Numbered from the stretch's first letter, positions 33,529-45,260 are shown. The stretch: 64,000 bases of DNA from Pseudomonas panipatensis (GCF_900099785.1 NZ_FNDS01000005.1:372001-436000); one strand, 5' to 3'. The notes: generated by a model not told the origin, from the sequence alone. Translations and numbers: made by a program.

Positions 33529-34149
33529 TCACTCGTGCAGATTGTGGCTGCGGGCGAACTCCACCAGATCCACCAGACTTTCCAACTGGAGTTTTTCCAG
33601 GATGCGGGTCTTGTAGGTGCTGACGGTCTTCTGGCTGAGGAAGAGTTCTTCGGCGATCAACTTGTTGCTCATGCCGCGCACCAGACTGCGCAGCACCACC
33701 AGTTCGCGTGGGGTCAGCGCCGCCACCGGGTCGTCGCCGGAAACGCCGCTCGCGCCCAAGGGCCGCTCGGGGAAGCAGCGGTAGCCGGAAACCAGCATGC
33801 GCGCGGCGTTGAGGATGGCGGTGGTGTCTTTGTTCTTGCTGACGAAGCCGTGGGCGCCGGCTGCCTCCACGCGATTGGCGTAAAGACGCTCGTCCTGCGA
33901 GCTGAGCACCAGCAGGCGGATGTTCTCGTCGAAGATGTGTACCCGCGCCAGCAGGTCCATGCCATCCAGTCCGGGGAGGTTGAGGTCGAGGATCACCAGG
34001 TCGGGGCGCTCCTGGCGGACCAGATTGAGGCCGGAATGCCCGTCCGCCGCCTCGCCGACGATCTCGAACTGTGGATCCTGCGAGAGCAGCGTGCGAATGG
34101 CCAGGCGCATGGCCGGGTGGTCTTCGACCAGTACGACACGCTTATTCAT
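33529..34149 (-). CDS. NarL/FixJ-family response regulator (orphan)
   Basis: A 206-residue regulator. The receiver domain has acidic pocket VVLVEDHP, phospho-acceptor Asp55 (LVILDLNLPG) and the Lys in VSKNKDT. The C-terminal LuxR-type helix-turn-helix (about 142-206) includes LTPRELVVLRSLVRGMSNKLIAEELFLS. No histidine kinase is adjacent, so its partner is elsewhere. It lies downstream of the thiolase in the same direction, about 100 bases away across a stem-loop. Confidence 0.9.
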   Translation of the reverse strand: MNKRVVLVEDHPAMRLAIRTLLSQDPQFEIVGEAADGHSGLNLVRQERPDLVILDLNLPGLDGMDLLARVHIFDENIRLLVLSSQDERLYANRVEAAGAHGFVSKNKDTTAILNAARMLVSGYRCFPERPLGASGVSGDDPVAALTPRELVVLRSLVRGMSNKLIAEELFLSQKTVSTYKTRILEKLQLESLVDLVEFARSHNLHE

Positions 34150-34195
34150 TGGCGACCCCCAAGTTCCTGAATATGTCCTTGAAGATAGCCCAGAT

Positions 34196-34220
34196 GGCGC
34201 GCCCGTGGCGGAGGCGCGCC
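34196..34220. other. Stem-loop between thiolase and response regulator
   Basis: GGCGCGCC (34196-34203) repeats as a palindromic partner at 34213-34220. No T-run follows on either side, so it is at most a weak or Rho-assisted terminator of the thiolase gene. Confidence 0.4.
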
Positions 34221-34245
34221 GGTCTTTCAGGGATTGGCCAGGGAC

Positions 34246-35424
34246 TCAGCGCTCGATGGCCAGCGCCACACCCTGACCGCCGCCGATGCACAGCGTGGCC
34301 AGGCCTTTGCGGGCATCGCGGCGGATCATCTCGTGCAGCAGGCTGACCAGAATGCGGCAACCGGACGCACCGATGGGGTGGCCGAGGGCGATGGCGCCGC
34401 CGTTGACGTTGACCTTGGCCAGGTCCCAGCCAAGTTCCTTGCTCACCGCCAGGGCCTGGGCGGCGAAGGCCTCGTTGGCCTCGATCAGATCGAGGTCGGC
34501 CAGTTGCCAGCCGGCTTTTTCCAGGCAGTGGCGGGTGGCGGCTACCGGACCGATCCCCATGATCGCCGGATCGACGCCGGCGTTGGCGTACGCGGCGATG
34601 CGCGCCAATACCGGCAGGCCGAGTTCGCGGGCTTTGTCGGCGCTCATCAGCAGCACGGCGGCGGCGCCATCATTGAGGGTGGAGGCGTTGCCGGCGGTGA
34701 CGCTGCCGTCCTTCTTGAAGGCTGGCTTGAGCTTGCCCAGCGATTCGGCGCTGGTGCCGGCGCGGACCTGTTCGTCGACCGCGAAGCGCAGCGGCTCGCC
34801 CTTGCGTTGGGGAATCTCGATGGGGGTGATTTCGGCGCTGAAGCGCCCGGCTTCGATGGCCGCGGCGGCCTTGCGCTGCGACTCGGCGGCGAAGGCATCC
34901 TGCGCCTCGCGGCTGATGCCGTATTTGTCCACCAGGTTCTCGGCGGTGATGCCCATGTGGTAGTCGTTGAAGGCATCCCACAGCCCGTCATGGATCATGC
35001 TGTCGACCAGCTTGGCGTGGCCCATGCGCAGACCGCTGCGCGCGCCCGGCATGACGTAGGGCGCCAGGCTCATGCTTTCCTGGCCGCCGGCGATCACCAC
35101 CTGGGCATCGCCGCAGCGGATCGCCTGGGTCGCCAGGTGCAGGGCCTTGAGGCCGGAGCCGCAGACTTTGTTGATGGTCATCGCCGGCACGCTGTGGGGC
35201 AGGCCAGCCTTGAGCGCGGACTGGCGCGCCGGGTTCTGGCCGCTGCCCGCGGTAAGGGTCTGGCCGAGGATCACTTCGTCGACGCTCGCGGCGGCCAGGC
35301 CGGTCTGTTCGAGCAGGCGACGGATCACCGCGGCGCCCAGTTCGGGGGCCGGGATGGCGGACAGGGAGCCCTGGAAACTGCCGATGGCGGTACGGGTGGC
35401 AGCGACGATGACGACATCTTGCAT
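34246..35424 (-). CDS. Acetyl-CoA C-acetyltransferase (thiolase)
   Basis: A 392-residue thiolase II-type enzyme that interconverts two acetyl-CoA with acetoacetyl-CoA. The acyl-accepting Cys88 lies in [11 protein letters not shown]. The catalytic His is in [15 protein letters not shown], and the second Cys is in [10 protein letters not shown] near the C-terminus. The ATG at 35424 gives the family start [15 protein letters not shown]. No CoA-transferase or beta-hydroxybutyrate gene is adjacent, so whether it serves degradation or synthesis cannot be told. Confidence 0.93.
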   Translation of the reverse strand: MQDVVIVAATRTAIGSFQGSLSAIPAPELGAAVIRRLLEQTGLAAASVDEVILGQTLTAGSGQNPARQSALKAGLPHSVPAMTINKVCGSGLKALHLATQAIRCGDAQVVIAGGQESMSLAPYVMPGARSGLRMGHAKLVDSMIHDGLWDAFNDYHMGITAENLVDKYGISREAQDAFAAESQRKAAAAIEAGRFSAEITPIEIPQRKGEPLRFAVDEQVRAGTSAESLGKLKPAFKKDGSVTAGNASTLNDGAAAVLLMSADKARELGLPVLARIAAYANAGVDPAIMGIGPVAATRHCLEKAGWQLADLDLIEANEAFAAQALAVSKELGWDLAKVNVNGGAIALGHPIGASGCRILVSLLHEMIRRDARKGLATLCIGGGQGVALAIER

Positions 35425-35523
35425 AACGCGGTTCCTCTGGAAATGGCGGCGCGGGCCGTAGCGAGCGGCATGGTTGCACAGGCGGCCGCGGCCGACCACT
35501 AGCCGAACCGCTGAGTCACGCAC

Positions 35524-36402
35524 CTAGCGCAGGGGCGGCAAGCCCATGCGTCGCCGCGCGCGATGCAGCGATCCATTGCGCACCGCCCAGCGCAACAAAG
35601 GCACGCTGCGCTTGACGCTGGCGCGGATCAACTGGCGTTGCAACGGGTGCAGCGACAGCCCGAGCATATCGGCGGCCCAGTCTGGCAGCAGGTCGATGCC
35701 GGCGCGCATCATCAGTGCGCCGAAGGGCTTGGCCAGCGAACTGGGGGCGGGCGCGGCCAGGAGGATCTCGACCACCTCGCGGGTGCGCGCGTCATAGCGC
35801 AATTGCGGGCGCATGCGCTCCAGGTAGTCGGCCACCGCCTGCCGCGAGCGCGGCACATTGCGTGCGCCCAGGCGTTCGGCGATCAGGGCGATCTCGTCGT
35901 AGTAGCGGTCCTGTTCGCTGCCGGGTAGCTCGGGATTGAGGTAACGCAGGTGCGACTTGAGGAAGCAGCTCACCTCGGCCACATGGACCCAGGTCAACAG
36001 CTCCGGGTCGCTGGCCGCGTAGGGCGTGCCGTCGGGCAGATGGCCGGTGACGCTCTCGTGGATGTGCCGCACGCGGGCGATCAGCTTTTCCGCGTCGGCC
36101 ACCGAGCCGTAGGTGGTGGCGGAGATGAACTGGCCGGTGCGGCGCAGGCGCCCCAGCATGTCGTCGCGGAAGTTGGAGTGATCCCACACGCCACCCAGGG
36201 CGGCCGGGTGCAGCATCTGCAGGAGAAGGGCGCTGATACCGCCGATCAGCATCGAGCTGAAATCGCCATGGACTTTCCAGCAGGTCGAGTCGGGGCCGAA
36301 CAGGCCGGGGTCGCCCTTCGGCGATTCGAAATCCACGCCACCCAGGGCGAGTCCGGTCAGGCTGAGCACCTGGCGTTCGATATGACGGCGAACAGCTTCC
36401 AT
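35524..36402 (-). CDS. DUF2236 / MpaB-type oxygenase-like protein
   Basis: A 292-residue protein with the DUF2236 pattern (LLLQMLHPAALGGVWDHSNF, then WVHVAEVSCFLKSHLRYL), whose His residues bind haem in characterised relatives such as the rubber oxygenase Lcp. Function here is unknown. The start is uncertain: ATG 36402 gives MEAVRRHIERQ, while TTG 36429 would add nine residues. The neighbouring thiolase is in the same direction about 100 bases on. Confidence 0.75.
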   Translation of the reverse strand: MEAVRRHIERQVLSLTGLALGGVDFESPKGDPGLFGPDSTCWKVHGDFSSMLIGGISALLLQMLHPAALGGVWDHSNFRDDMLGRLRRTGQFISATTYGSVADAEKLIARVRHIHESVTGHLPDGTPYAASDPELLTWVHVAEVSCFLKSHLRYLNPELPGSEQDRYYDEIALIAERLGARNVPRSRQAVADYLERMRPQLRYDARTREVVEILLAAPAPSSLAKPFGALMMRAGIDLLPDWAADMLGLSLHPLQRQLIRASVKRSVPLLRWAVRNGSLHRARRRMGLPPLR

Positions 36403-36511
36403 GGGGGTAACGGCGAGCCTCTGGCGCAAAGCCTCAAGTTAGAGCGCGGTGGTCTCAGCTTACCCGCCCGCGGCTTCCCTTGCAGCTTGCGCCAGTGCTC
36501 CGGTCGCCGCG

Positions 36512-38449
<1,938 letters not shown>

Positions 38450-38455
38450 GACGGT

Positions 38456-38468
38456 GTTCCTTGTTTTT
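38456..38468 (-). promoter_or_regulatory. Hfq/Crc catabolite-repression (CA) motif on the acs ribosome-binding site
   Basis: On the minus strand AAAAACAA (38468-38461) runs directly into AAGGAAC, the Shine-Dalgarno of acs, seven bases before the ATG. It matches the AAnAAnAA pattern that Hfq binds with Crc in Pseudomonas. A-rich sequence continues upstream (ACAACAT). Confidence 0.7.
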
Positions 38469-38571
38469 ATGTTGTAGCGGAGAAAACGTCTGGTCCAAGA
38501 CTGGGCCAATGCGCCGCCCGGTTCAAGTCCCGGAGGTACGACCGGAGCTGTCGTCGCGGCCAGAAACGACG

Positions 38572-38593
38572 AGCCCGGCGCAGGGGCCGGGCT
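38572..38593 (-). other. Stem-loop between pgi and acs
   Basis: AGCCCGGC (38572-38579) pairs with GCCGGGCT (38586-38593). The minus strand after it reads CGTCG rather than a T-run, so it is a poor intrinsic terminator for pgi but may mark its 3' end. Confidence 0.5.
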
Positions 38594-38612
38594 TGGGGTG
38601 GGAGGCAGGGTT

Positions 38613-40277
38613 TCAGCCGCGGTGACGGCCGCGGAAGTAGTCGATCAGGCCCTGGGTCGAGCCGTCCTCGGCGGGCATCTCTTCGCTGCCGACCAGGCGT
38701 CCGTAGACCGCCTTGCCCAGTTCCTTGCCGAGCTCCACTCCCCACTGGTCGAAGGCATTGATGCCCCACAGGATGCTCTGCACATAGACCTTGTGCTCGT
38801 ACATGGCGATCAGCGCGCCGAGGCGGCGGGCACTGATGCGTTCGAGCACCAGGGTGTTACTCGGGCGGTTGCCGGGAATCGCCTTGTGCGGCGCCAGGCG
38901 CTGCACCTCGGCTTCGTCCAGGCCCTTGGCGCGCAGCTCGGCCTCGGCCTCGGCGCGGCTCTTGCCGAGCATCAGTGCCTGGCTCTGCGACAGGCAGTTG
39001 GCGTACAGCCACTGATGGTGGTCGGCCACCGGGTTGTAGCTGGAGACCGGGACGATGAAGTCCGCCGGAATTAGGTGGGTGCCCTGGTGCAGCAACTGGT
39101 GGTAGGCGTGCTGGCCGTTGCAGCCGACGCCGCCCCAGATCACCGGACCGGTGCCGGCGGATACCGGCGTGCCGTCCTGGCGCACGCTCTTGCCGTTGGA
39201 CTCCATGTCCAGTTGCTGCAGGTGGTCGGTGATGTTCCGCAGGTAGTAGTCGTAGGGCAGGATGGCGTGGCTGCGCGCGCCCCAGAAGTCGCCGTACCAG
39301 ACGCCGAGCAGGCCCAGCAGCACCGGGATGTTGCGGGCGAAGGGCGCGCTCTGGAAGTGCTGGTCCATGCTGTAGGCGCCGGACAGCAATTCCTTGAAGT
39401 TGTTGATGCCCACCGACATGGCGATCGGCAGACCGATGGCCGACCACAGCGAGTAGCGGCCACCGACCCAGTCCCACATCGGGAAGATGTTTTCCTGGCG
39501 AATGCCGAAGGCCACCGCGGCCTCCTTGTTGCTGGACACCGCGATGAAGTGGCGGTACAGCTCCTCTTCGTTGCCGCCCTGGGCCAGGTACCAGGCGCGC
39601 GCGGCCTGGGCGTTCTTCAGGGTTTCCAGGGTGCTGAAGGACTTCGAGGAAACGATGAACAGGGTGGTCTCGGCGTTCAGCTTGCTGCTCAGTTCGCGGA
39701 ACTCGCTGCCGTCGATGTTCGCCAGGTAATGGCAGCGTACTCCCTTCTGGGCGAACGGCAGCAGCGCCTCGGAAACCAGCTGCGGGCCGAGGAAGGAGCC
39801 GCCGATGCCGATGTTCACCACGTCGGTGATCGGCTTTTCGGTGTAGCCGCGCCACAGGCCGTTATGCACATTGCTGACCAGCTCGGTCATCTGGTGCAGC
39901 ACGCGGTGGACTTCCGGCATCACGTCCTTGCCGTCCACCAGCACCTTGTCGCCGATCGGCCGGCGCAGGGCGGTATGCAGCACCGGTCGACGTTCCGAAG
40001 CATTGATCACGTCGCCGCGGAACATCGACTGGATCGCCTCACCCAGGTGGGCTTCCTCGGCCAGTCTGACCAGCAGACCGAGGGTGTCCTCGCGCATCAG
40101 GTTCTTCGAGAAATCGAGGAACAGGCCGCAGGCGCTCAGGGAGAAGCGCTCGAAGCGTTTCGGGTCGCTGGCGAATGCCTGGCGCATGCTGAAATCCTGC
40201 ATGTCCTTGCGGTGAGCGGCGAGCGCCTGCCAGCTACCGAGGCGGGTGGCATCCAGCGGGGTGAGGTGGTGTTCCAT
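38613..40277 (-). CDS. pgi: Glucose-6-phosphate isomerase
   Basis: A 554-residue enzyme interconverting glucose-6-P and fructose-6-P, mainly gluconeogenic in Pseudomonas. Family motifs include [19 protein letters not shown], the catalytic Glu region ([21 protein letters not shown]) and the C-terminal Lys region ([15 protein letters not shown]). The length is typical. It lies between bidirectional terminator 40315-40340 and a 3' stem-loop, so it is transcribed alone. Confidence 0.98.
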   Translation of the reverse strand: MEHHLTPLDATRLGSWQALAAHRKDMQDFSMRQAFASDPKRFERFSLSACGLFLDFSKNLMREDTLGLLVRLAEEAHLGEAIQSMFRGDVINASERRPVLHTALRRPIGDKVLVDGKDVMPEVHRVLHQMTELVSNVHNGLWRGYTEKPITDVVNIGIGGSFLGPQLVSEALLPFAQKGVRCHYLANIDGSEFRELSSKLNAETTLFIVSSKSFSTLETLKNAQAARAWYLAQGGNEEELYRHFIAVSSNKEAAVAFGIRQENIFPMWDWVGGRYSLWSAIGLPIAMSVGINNFKELLSGAYSMDQHFQSAPFARNIPVLLGLLGVWYGDFWGARSHAILPYDYYLRNITDHLQQLDMESNGKSVRQDGTPVSAGTGPVIWGGVGCNGQHAYHQLLHQGTHLIPADFIVPVSSYNPVADHHQWLYANCLSQSQALMLGKSRAEAEAELRAKGLDEAEVQRLAPHKAIPGNRPSNTLVLERISARRLGALIAMYEHKVYVQSILWGINAFDQWGVELGKELGKAVYGRLVGSEEMPAEDGSTQGLIDYFRGRHRG

Positions 40278-40314
40278 GGCGTACCTTCGGAATTGAGACG
40301 TGCGTTTGAACGTG

Positions 40315-40340
40315 AAAAAGCCCGGCGGTTCCGGGCTTTT
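40315..40340. terminator. Terminator of the pan operon
   Basis: An A-run then AGCCCGG (40319-40325) pairs with CCGGGCT (40331-40337), followed by TTTT. Seen from the minus strand it also ends in a T-run, closing panBCD before pgi. Confidence 0.85.
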
Positions 40341-40346
40341 CTTCGG

Positions 40347-40727
40347 TCAGGCGAGCTGGACCGGGATCGCGTTGCTGGTATGGCTGAGCTGGTTGCCCGG
40401 CGCCATGTACAGCATGCGAGGCTTGAAGTCGGCCAGCTCGGCTTCACTGTAGTGAGCATATGCGCAGATGATCACTCGGTCACCCACCTTGGCCTTGTGC
40501 GCGGCCGCACCGTTGACCGAGATCATCCGCGAGCCTTCCTCGGCGCGGATCGCATAGGTGGTGAAGCGTTCGCCGTTGTCGACGTTGTAGATCTGGATCT
40601 GTTCGTACTCGCGGATGCCGGAGAGGTCCAGCCACTCGCCATCGATGGCGCAGGAGCCTTCGTAGTCGAGTACGGCGTGGGTCACTTCGGCGCGATGCAG
40701 CTTGGCCTTGAGCATGATGGTATGCAT
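40347..40727 (-). CDS. panD: Aspartate 1-decarboxylase proenzyme
   Basis: A 126-residue pyruvoyl enzyme that makes beta-alanine for pantothenate. Self-cleavage is expected at Gly24-Ser25 in DYEGSCAID, which is intact. The segment [20 protein letters not shown] is a family hallmark. It is last of panB-panC-panD, about 105 bases after panC. Confidence 0.97.
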   Translation of the reverse strand: MHTIMLKAKLHRAEVTHAVLDYEGSCAIDGEWLDLSGIREYEQIQIYNVDNGERFTTYAIRAEEGSRMISVNGAAAHKAKVGDRVIICAYAHYSEAELADFKPRMLYMAPGNQLSHTSNAIPVQLA

Positions 40728-40832
40728 GGCGGGCGCTCCTTTCTTGTAGGGCTTGGCGCGAACGGCGGCAGAGTATGCCGAACCAGGAATCTGTGCTCAA
40801 GCCACGCCCGGCGCGGCCCGAGGCAGTGCGGT

Positions 40833-41684
40833 TCAGTCGAGGTGCAGGGGCAGGTTGTCGATCAGGCGGGTCGTGCCGAGGAAGGCCGCGGCGAGAATCA
40901 CCAGCGACTTGTCCTCCTGGGTCGCGGGACGCAGGGTGAGCGCCTCGCGGATTTCCAGGTAATCGATGCGCAGGCCCGCCTGCTCGATCTGCCGCCGGCC
41001 TTCCTCGAGCAGCGCGGGGAAGTCGCGCGAACCGCCGCGCAGGCCTTCGCCGATCTGTTTCAGGGTGCGCTGGATCACCGGCGCAATGGCGCGCTGCTCA
41101 TCGCTCAGGTAGCCGTTGCGCGACGACAGCGCCAGGCCGTCCTCGGCGCGCACGGTGGTCTCGCCGAAGATCTGTACCGGAATATTCAGGTCGCGCACCA
41201 GCTTGCGGATCACCGCCAGTTGCTGGAAATCCTTCTCGCCGAACAGGGCCATGTCCGGCTGCACCATGTTCAGCAGCTTGCAGACCACCGTGGCGACGCC
41301 ATCGAAGTGCCCCGGGCGACTGCCGCCGCAGAGACCTTCGGAAACACCGGGAACGTGGACCTTGCTCTGGCCTTCCATGCCATCGGGGTACATCTCCTCG
41401 ACACCGGGGGCGAACAGCAGGTGGCAGCCGGCTTCGAGCAGCTTGGCCTGGTCGGCGGCGAGGGTGCGCGGGTATTTGTCGAGGTCTTCGTTGGGACCGA
41501 ACTGCAGTGGATTGACGAAGATGCTGGCGACCACGAAATCGGCGCGTTGCCCGGCCTTGGCGACGAGCGCGGCGTGTCCGGCATGCAGGTTACCCATGGT
41601 CGGCACCAGGGCAATGCGCTTGCCTTCGCTGCGCGCGCGGGCGATGGCGGCACGCAGTTCGCGGACGGTCTTGACGGTGTTCAT
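40833..41684 (-). CDS. panC: Pantothenate synthetase
   Basis: A 283-residue ATP-dependent ligase joining pantoate and beta-alanine. HIGH-type motif [11 protein letters not shown], the segment [18 protein letters not shown] and KMSKS-like SSRNGYLS are present. Its ATG overlaps the panB stop (ATGA), indicating coupled translation. Confidence 0.97.
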   Translation of the reverse strand: MNTVKTVRELRAAIARARSEGKRIALVPTMGNLHAGHAALVAKAGQRADFVVASIFVNPLQFGPNEDLDKYPRTLAADQAKLLEAGCHLLFAPGVEEMYPDGMEGQSKVHVPGVSEGLCGGSRPGHFDGVATVVCKLLNMVQPDMALFGEKDFQQLAVIRKLVRDLNIPVQIFGETTVRAEDGLALSSRNGYLSDEQRAIAPVIQRTLKQIGEGLRGGSRDFPALLEEGRRQIEQAGLRIDYLEIREALTLRPATQEDKSLVILAAAFLGTTRLIDNLPLHLD

Positions 41685-42481
41685 GCGGAGAATCCGTGTT
41701 CGGGGGCAGGGAAGGAGCCGTCTTTCACGGCCTTGACGTAAGCGGCGAAGGCAGCCGGGATATCCGCCTGGCCTTGCATGAAGTTCTTGACGAATTTCGG
41801 CGTGCGGCCGGACAGCGACAGGCCGAGCATGTCATGCATCACCAGGACCTGGCCGTCGGTGCCGTTGCCTGCGCCGATGCCGATCACCGGGATCTTCACG
41901 GCTTCGCTGATCTCCTTGCCCAGGGCGGTGGGCACGCACTCCAGCAGCAGCATGGCGGCGCCGGCCTGCTCCAGGGCGATGGCGTCGGCGCGCAGCTGGC
42001 GCGCCTGGGCTTCCTGGCGGCCCTGGACCTTGAAACCGCCGAACAGGTTCACCGATTGCGGGGTCAGGCCCAAGTGCGCGCAGACCGGCACGCCCATTTG
42101 CGCCAGGCGGGCGATCGGCTCGGCGAGCCAGGCGCCGCCTTCGAGCTTGACCATATGGGCGCCGGCCTGCATGACCTTGACCGAGTCCTCGAGCAGACGC
42201 TGCAGCGAGGTTCCGGAGGCGAAGGGCAGGTCGGTAACGATCATCGAACCACGGTTGCCGCGCTTCACGCAGGCGGTGTGGTAAGCCATCTCCTCGACCG
42301 TTACCGGCAGCGTGCTGTCGTGTCCTTGCAGCACCATGCCCAGAGAGTCGCCGATCAACAGCATCTCCACCCCGGCCTCGCTGGCGGCGTGGGCGAAGGT
42401 AGCATCGTAGGCAGTCAGCATCGCGATCTTCTCGCCGCTTTGCTTCAGACCTTGCAGGGTGGTCAGGGTGACATCAGGCAT
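41681..42481 (-). CDS. panB: 3-methyl-2-oxobutanoate hydroxymethyltransferase
   Basis: A 266-residue enzyme that makes ketopantoate from alpha-ketoisovalerate and methylene-tetrahydrofolate. The motifs [19 protein letters not shown] and the catalytic region [12 protein letters not shown] are present. The ATG at 42481 gives [13 protein letters not shown] after AGGACAC; an extension to 42532 would add 17 non-family residues. It is first of the pan operon. Confidence 0.97.
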   Translation of the reverse strand: MPDVTLTTLQGLKQSGEKIAMLTAYDATFAHAASEAGVEMLLIGDSLGMVLQGHDSTLPVTVEEMAYHTACVKRGNRGSMIVTDLPFASGTSLQRLLEDSVKVMQAGAHMVKLEGGAWLAEPIARLAQMGVPVCAHLGLTPQSVNLFGGFKVQGRQEAQARQLRADAIALEQAGAAMLLLECVPTALGKEISEAVKIPVIGIGAGNGTDGQVLVMHDMLGLSLSGRTPKFVKNFMQGQADIPAAFAAYVKAVKDGSFPAPEHGFSA

Positions 42482-42531
42482 GAAAAGTGTCCTCGTTGGG
42501 CCGACTTTCGCCGGCGCGGGGCAAACGGGCA

Positions 42532-42596
42532 CCTATAGTCCGGATGGGGTGGGGTGAAGTCAATCGCAGGTGTTACCGGACTGTTACGACGTTACC
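42532..42596 (-). promoter_or_regulatory. Possible panB promoter and triple GTTAC repeat
   Basis: On the plus strand TGTTAC (42571-42576), TGTTAC (42582-42587) and GTTACC (42591-42596) recur at 11- and 9-base steps, close to one helical turn. Downstream on the minus strand a TTGACT (42563-42558) and a TATAGG (42537-42532) could form a promoter, although the 20-base spacer is long. The repeat could bind a regulator. No function is known to me. Confidence 0.35.
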
Positions 42597-42613
42597 GCCA
42601 AGGGAGGCGTCAT

Positions 42614-43099
42614 TCAGGATAGCTTTTCGAGGCCGCTGAACGGGCATTCGGCCAGCAGTTCCGACAGCCTGCGGCCATCCGGCAGGCGCAGTCGCGGCGC
42701 CAGATCGGCCAGGGGGTAGAGCACGAACGCGCGGGCGTGCATGTGGTAGTGCGGTACGCGCAGGCGCGGTTCATCGATCAGGCGTTCGCCGAACAGCAGT
42801 ATGTCCAGATCGAGGGTGCGCGGCCCCCAGCGTTCGTCCTTGCGCACGCGGCCTTGCTCCAGTTCGATGGCTTGCAACGCATCGAGCAGGGCCAGCGGCT
42901 CAAGTTCGGTGTCCAGCGCCGCCACGGCATTGACGTAACGCGGCTGGTCCGCTGGGCCGAGCGGGTCACTGATATAGAAAGGCGAGACGCCTGCCAGGTG
43001 CGTCAGCGGTATCGCGCGCAGGGCATCGAGGGCGTCCTGCAACTGGCGGCGGGGTTCGGCGAGGTTGCTGCCCAGCCCTAGATAGACGCGTTCGCTCAC
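42614..43099 (-). CDS. folK: HPPK, folate pyrophosphokinase
   Basis: A 161-residue enzyme transferring pyrophosphate to 6-hydroxymethyl-dihydropterin, one step before FolP. Motifs VYLGLGSNLAEP, ERWGPRTLDLDILLFG and PHYHMHARAFVLYPLADLAP are all intact. Its start overlaps the pcnB stop (ATGA). The distance to panB (132 bases) suggests a separate promoter for the pan genes. Confidence 0.97.
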   Translation of the reverse strand: MSERVYLGLGSNLAEPRRQLQDALDALRAIPLTHLAGVSPFYISDPLGPADQPRYVNAVAALDTELEPLALLDALQAIELEQGRVRKDERWGPRTLDLDILLFGERLIDEPRLRVPHYHMHARAFVLYPLADLAPRLRLPDGRRLSELLAECPFSGLEKLS

Positions 43100-44505
43100 T
43101 CGTTACCGGCTCCCTCGCCGCTGTTACGCGGACCGCGCCGGCGGCGGTTACTGTTGCCGCCCCGTCGACGCTTGCGCGGCGCGGCGCCATCCTCCTGGCC
43201 GGCGGCCAGACCGCGAATCATGCCGCGGCGCTCGCCGTCACTGGCGTCCTGGTACTCGGTCCACCAGTCGCCCAGGCCGCCGGTCTCTTCGCCGGCGCTT
43301 TCGCGCAGCAGGAGGAAGTCGTAACCGGCGCGGAAGCGCGGGTTCTCCAGCAGCAGGTCGGCGCGCTTGCCCTGACGGCGTGGCAGGCGTTCCTGCATGT
43401 CCCAGATCTCGCGGATCGGGATGGTGAAGCGTTTCGGGACCGCGGTGCGCTGGCACTGCTCGCTGATCAGCTCGTGGGCGGCTTCCTGCATCGCCGGGAT
43501 TGCCGGCATGCCGCGATCCTGCAACTGCGCGACACGTGCCGGCAGTGCCGGCCAGAGCAGCGCGGCGAAGAGGAAGGCTGGCGTTACCGGCTTTTCCTGG
43601 CGGATGCGGGCATCCGTGTTGGCCAGGGCCTGGCGGATCAGTTTGCCGGCGTATTCCGGATCACGCTCCAGGGCCTTGGCGCTGGCCGGGAACAGCGGGG
43701 CGTACAGGTCGTACTCGACCAGCAGCTCGAAAGTGCGCTCGCCGCGTCCGCTGAGGAACAGCTTGAGCACTTCGTCGAACAACCGTGCCGAGGGAATCTC
43801 GCGCAGCAGCGGCGCCAGTTTGCGGATGGGCGCGGCGCTGTGCTTTTCGATCTCGAAGCCCAGCTTGGCGGCAAAGCGCACGGCACGCAGCATGCGTACC
43901 GGGTCTTCGAGGTAACGCTGTTCGGGGTCGCCGATCAGACGGATCAGGCGGTTGCGGATGTCATGCACGCCATGGGCGTAGTCGAGGATGCGCTCGTCGC
44001 TGACATCGAAATACAGGGCGTTGATGGTGAAGTCGCGACGTTGGGCGTCGTCTTCCAGCGTGCCGTAAACGTTGTCACGCAGGATGCGTCCGGCCTCGTT
44101 CCGCGACGCCTGGTTGGTGTCGCCTTCGTCCTCGCTCTGCGGGTGATTGGCGCGGAAGGTGGCGACCTCGATGATCTCGCGGCCGAAGTGCACATGGACC
44201 AGCTTGAAGCGGCGGCCGATGACGCGGGCGTTACGGAATTCGGCGCGGACTTGCTCGGGGGTGGCGCTGGTGGCGACATCGAAGTCCTTGGGCGCGATGC
44301 CGAGCAACTGGTCGCGGACCCCGCCGCCGACGATATAGGCCTGGTATCCAGCCTTCTGCAGGCGTTCCACCACGCTGACCGCATGCCGACTGAACTGCTC
44401 GCGCCGCAGCGAATGCTGGCTGCTGCTGACGATTTCCGGAGTAGTGCGGATGGCGCGTTGACGGCGCAGGGGGGAGCGTAGGGACTGGATCAGCTTTTTC
44501 AGCAT
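43096..44505 (-). CDS. pcnB: Poly(A) polymerase I
   Basis: A 469-residue nucleotidyltransferase that adds poly(A) tails and promotes RNA decay. The active site has GGGVRDQLLG and the metal-binding DFDVATSATPEQV. The RNA-binding segment RRFKLVHVHFG and the C-terminal basic Arg/Lys/Gly/Asn tail (about 440-469) are family-like. The ATG at 44505 gives MLKKLIQSLRSPLRRQ; a longer frame would add 23 residues. It lies downstream of the CrcZ region, the standard Pseudomonas order cbrB-crcZ-pcnB. Confidence 0.96.
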   Translation of the reverse strand: MLKKLIQSLRSPLRRQRAIRTTPEIVSSSQHSLRREQFSRHAVSVVERLQKAGYQAYIVGGGVRDQLLGIAPKDFDVATSATPEQVRAEFRNARVIGRRFKLVHVHFGREIIEVATFRANHPQSEDEGDTNQASRNEAGRILRDNVYGTLEDDAQRRDFTINALYFDVSDERILDYAHGVHDIRNRLIRLIGDPEQRYLEDPVRMLRAVRFAAKLGFEIEKHSAAPIRKLAPLLREIPSARLFDEVLKLFLSGRGERTFELLVEYDLYAPLFPASAKALERDPEYAGKLIRQALANTDARIRQEKPVTPAFLFAALLWPALPARVAQLQDRGMPAIPAMQEAAHELISEQCQRTAVPKRFTIPIREIWDMQERLPRRQGKRADLLLENPRFRAGYDFLLLRESAGEETGGLGDWWTEYQDASDGERRGMIRGLAAGQEDGAAPRKRRRGGNSNRRRRGPRNSGEGAGNE

Positions 44506-44694
44506 GGAGGCACTATGTGGGAACTTGTTGGGTGAATTGCGTTTCTCAACGCCATGGGTGCCTGTGTCGACCACGCTGACGCGATCTCAACCGACGTCTA
44601 CCGACGGGCTGGCGGCCCCATCATGCTTGAAAGCATGCTTGGCGGAAACAAGTGGAGGCAAATCTGATGCCTTTTGTCATCCGCATGGAGTCGG

Positions 44695-44723
44695 ATTCTA
44701 GCATCGAGGATCGGGATGGTGAA
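44695..44723 (-). promoter_or_regulatory. Predicted sigma-70 promoter of pcnB
   Basis: On the minus strand TTCACC (44723-44718) and TAGAAT (44700-44695) are 17 bases apart. This predicts a start near 44688 and a leader of about 180 nt before pcnB. It lies just past the CrcZ 3' hairpin, so pcnB can be expressed independently of CrcZ. Confidence 0.6.
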
Positions 44724-44767
44724 CGAAGATGGCTACAGCGGAGAGGGTAACGGCGGGGTTGAAGCTA

Positions 44768-45137
44768 CTGGGGGAGCCGAGGCTCCCCCCCAAAGTAGGT
44801 GCGTGCTTTGTTTTTATTATGATGCCGGGCTTGTTGTTTTTGTTTGTTGACCCGTCCCTCAAGGCCAGTTGCCTTGGGGCGTATCCCATGTCGGGACTTG
44901 TAAGAGCAAACGGATTGCTTTGGTCGCTGAGTGAGCGGTGATCTTGCGATCCAACCAGTTCCGGCGCTGCCTTCGGGCAGTTTTATTGTTCTCTGACTGG
45001 TTGCGGGACTGCTCCCGACTACTACTCTTCTCCAAAAGAATCAGTTAGCTGCGCCTCCGCGATTTTGTTTTTGTTGTGCTGGAGTCGTTACGTGTTGTTT
45101 TTATTTTCTAGGGTTCAGCTTGTTATTGTTGTTGTGC
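44768..45137 (-). ncRNA. crcZ: CrcZ small RNA, Hfq/Crc decoy
   Basis: CrcZ relieves carbon-catabolite repression by titrating Hfq/Crc. Six A-rich clusters matching AAnAAnAA are present on the minus strand: 45134-45120, 45107-45094, 45076-45064, 44990-44981, 44848-44831 and 44820-44808. The 5' end (GCACAACAACAATAACAAGC) agrees with my memory of P. aeruginosa CrcZ, and position between cbrB and pcnB is diagnostic. The start at about 45137 follows from the sigma-54 promoter. The 3' end is less certain: a GGGGGAGCC/GGCTCCCCC hairpin (44789-44770) has no T-run after it. Confidence 0.92.
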
Positions 45138-45146
45138 CAATAACAA

Positions 45147-45162
45147 AGCAGATGCCGTGCCA
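45147..45162 (-). promoter_or_regulatory. Sigma-54 (RpoN) promoter of CrcZ
   Basis: On the minus strand TGGCACGGCATCTGCT (45162-45147) has GG at 45161-45160 and GC at 45149-45148, exactly 12 bases apart, matching the -24/-12 consensus TGGCAC-N5-TTGC with one change. It predicts a start at 45136-45138. Confidence 0.9.
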
Positions 45163-45222
45163 ACTTTTGCAAATCCTTATTTTTCAAGGGTTTAGCTGTT
45201 TTCGTTGGGTTCGGTGAGGCAC

Positions 45223-45257
45223 AAAAAAGCCGGGTTTTCGTTACCGATGAACCCGGC
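45223..45257 (-). terminator. Terminator after cbrB
   Basis: On the minus strand GCCGGGTT (45257-45250) pairs with AACCCGGC (45236-45229), followed by six T (45228-45223). It separates cbrB from CrcZ and lies between the CbrB palindrome and the CrcZ promoter. Confidence 0.88.
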
Positions 45258-45260
45258 CTT

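Noticed and set aside
45119..45135. Simple A-rich/T-rich low-complexity repeat between pcnB and cbrB
   Set aside because: The repeats are spaced AAnAAnAA clusters belonging to CrcZ, not slippage tracts.
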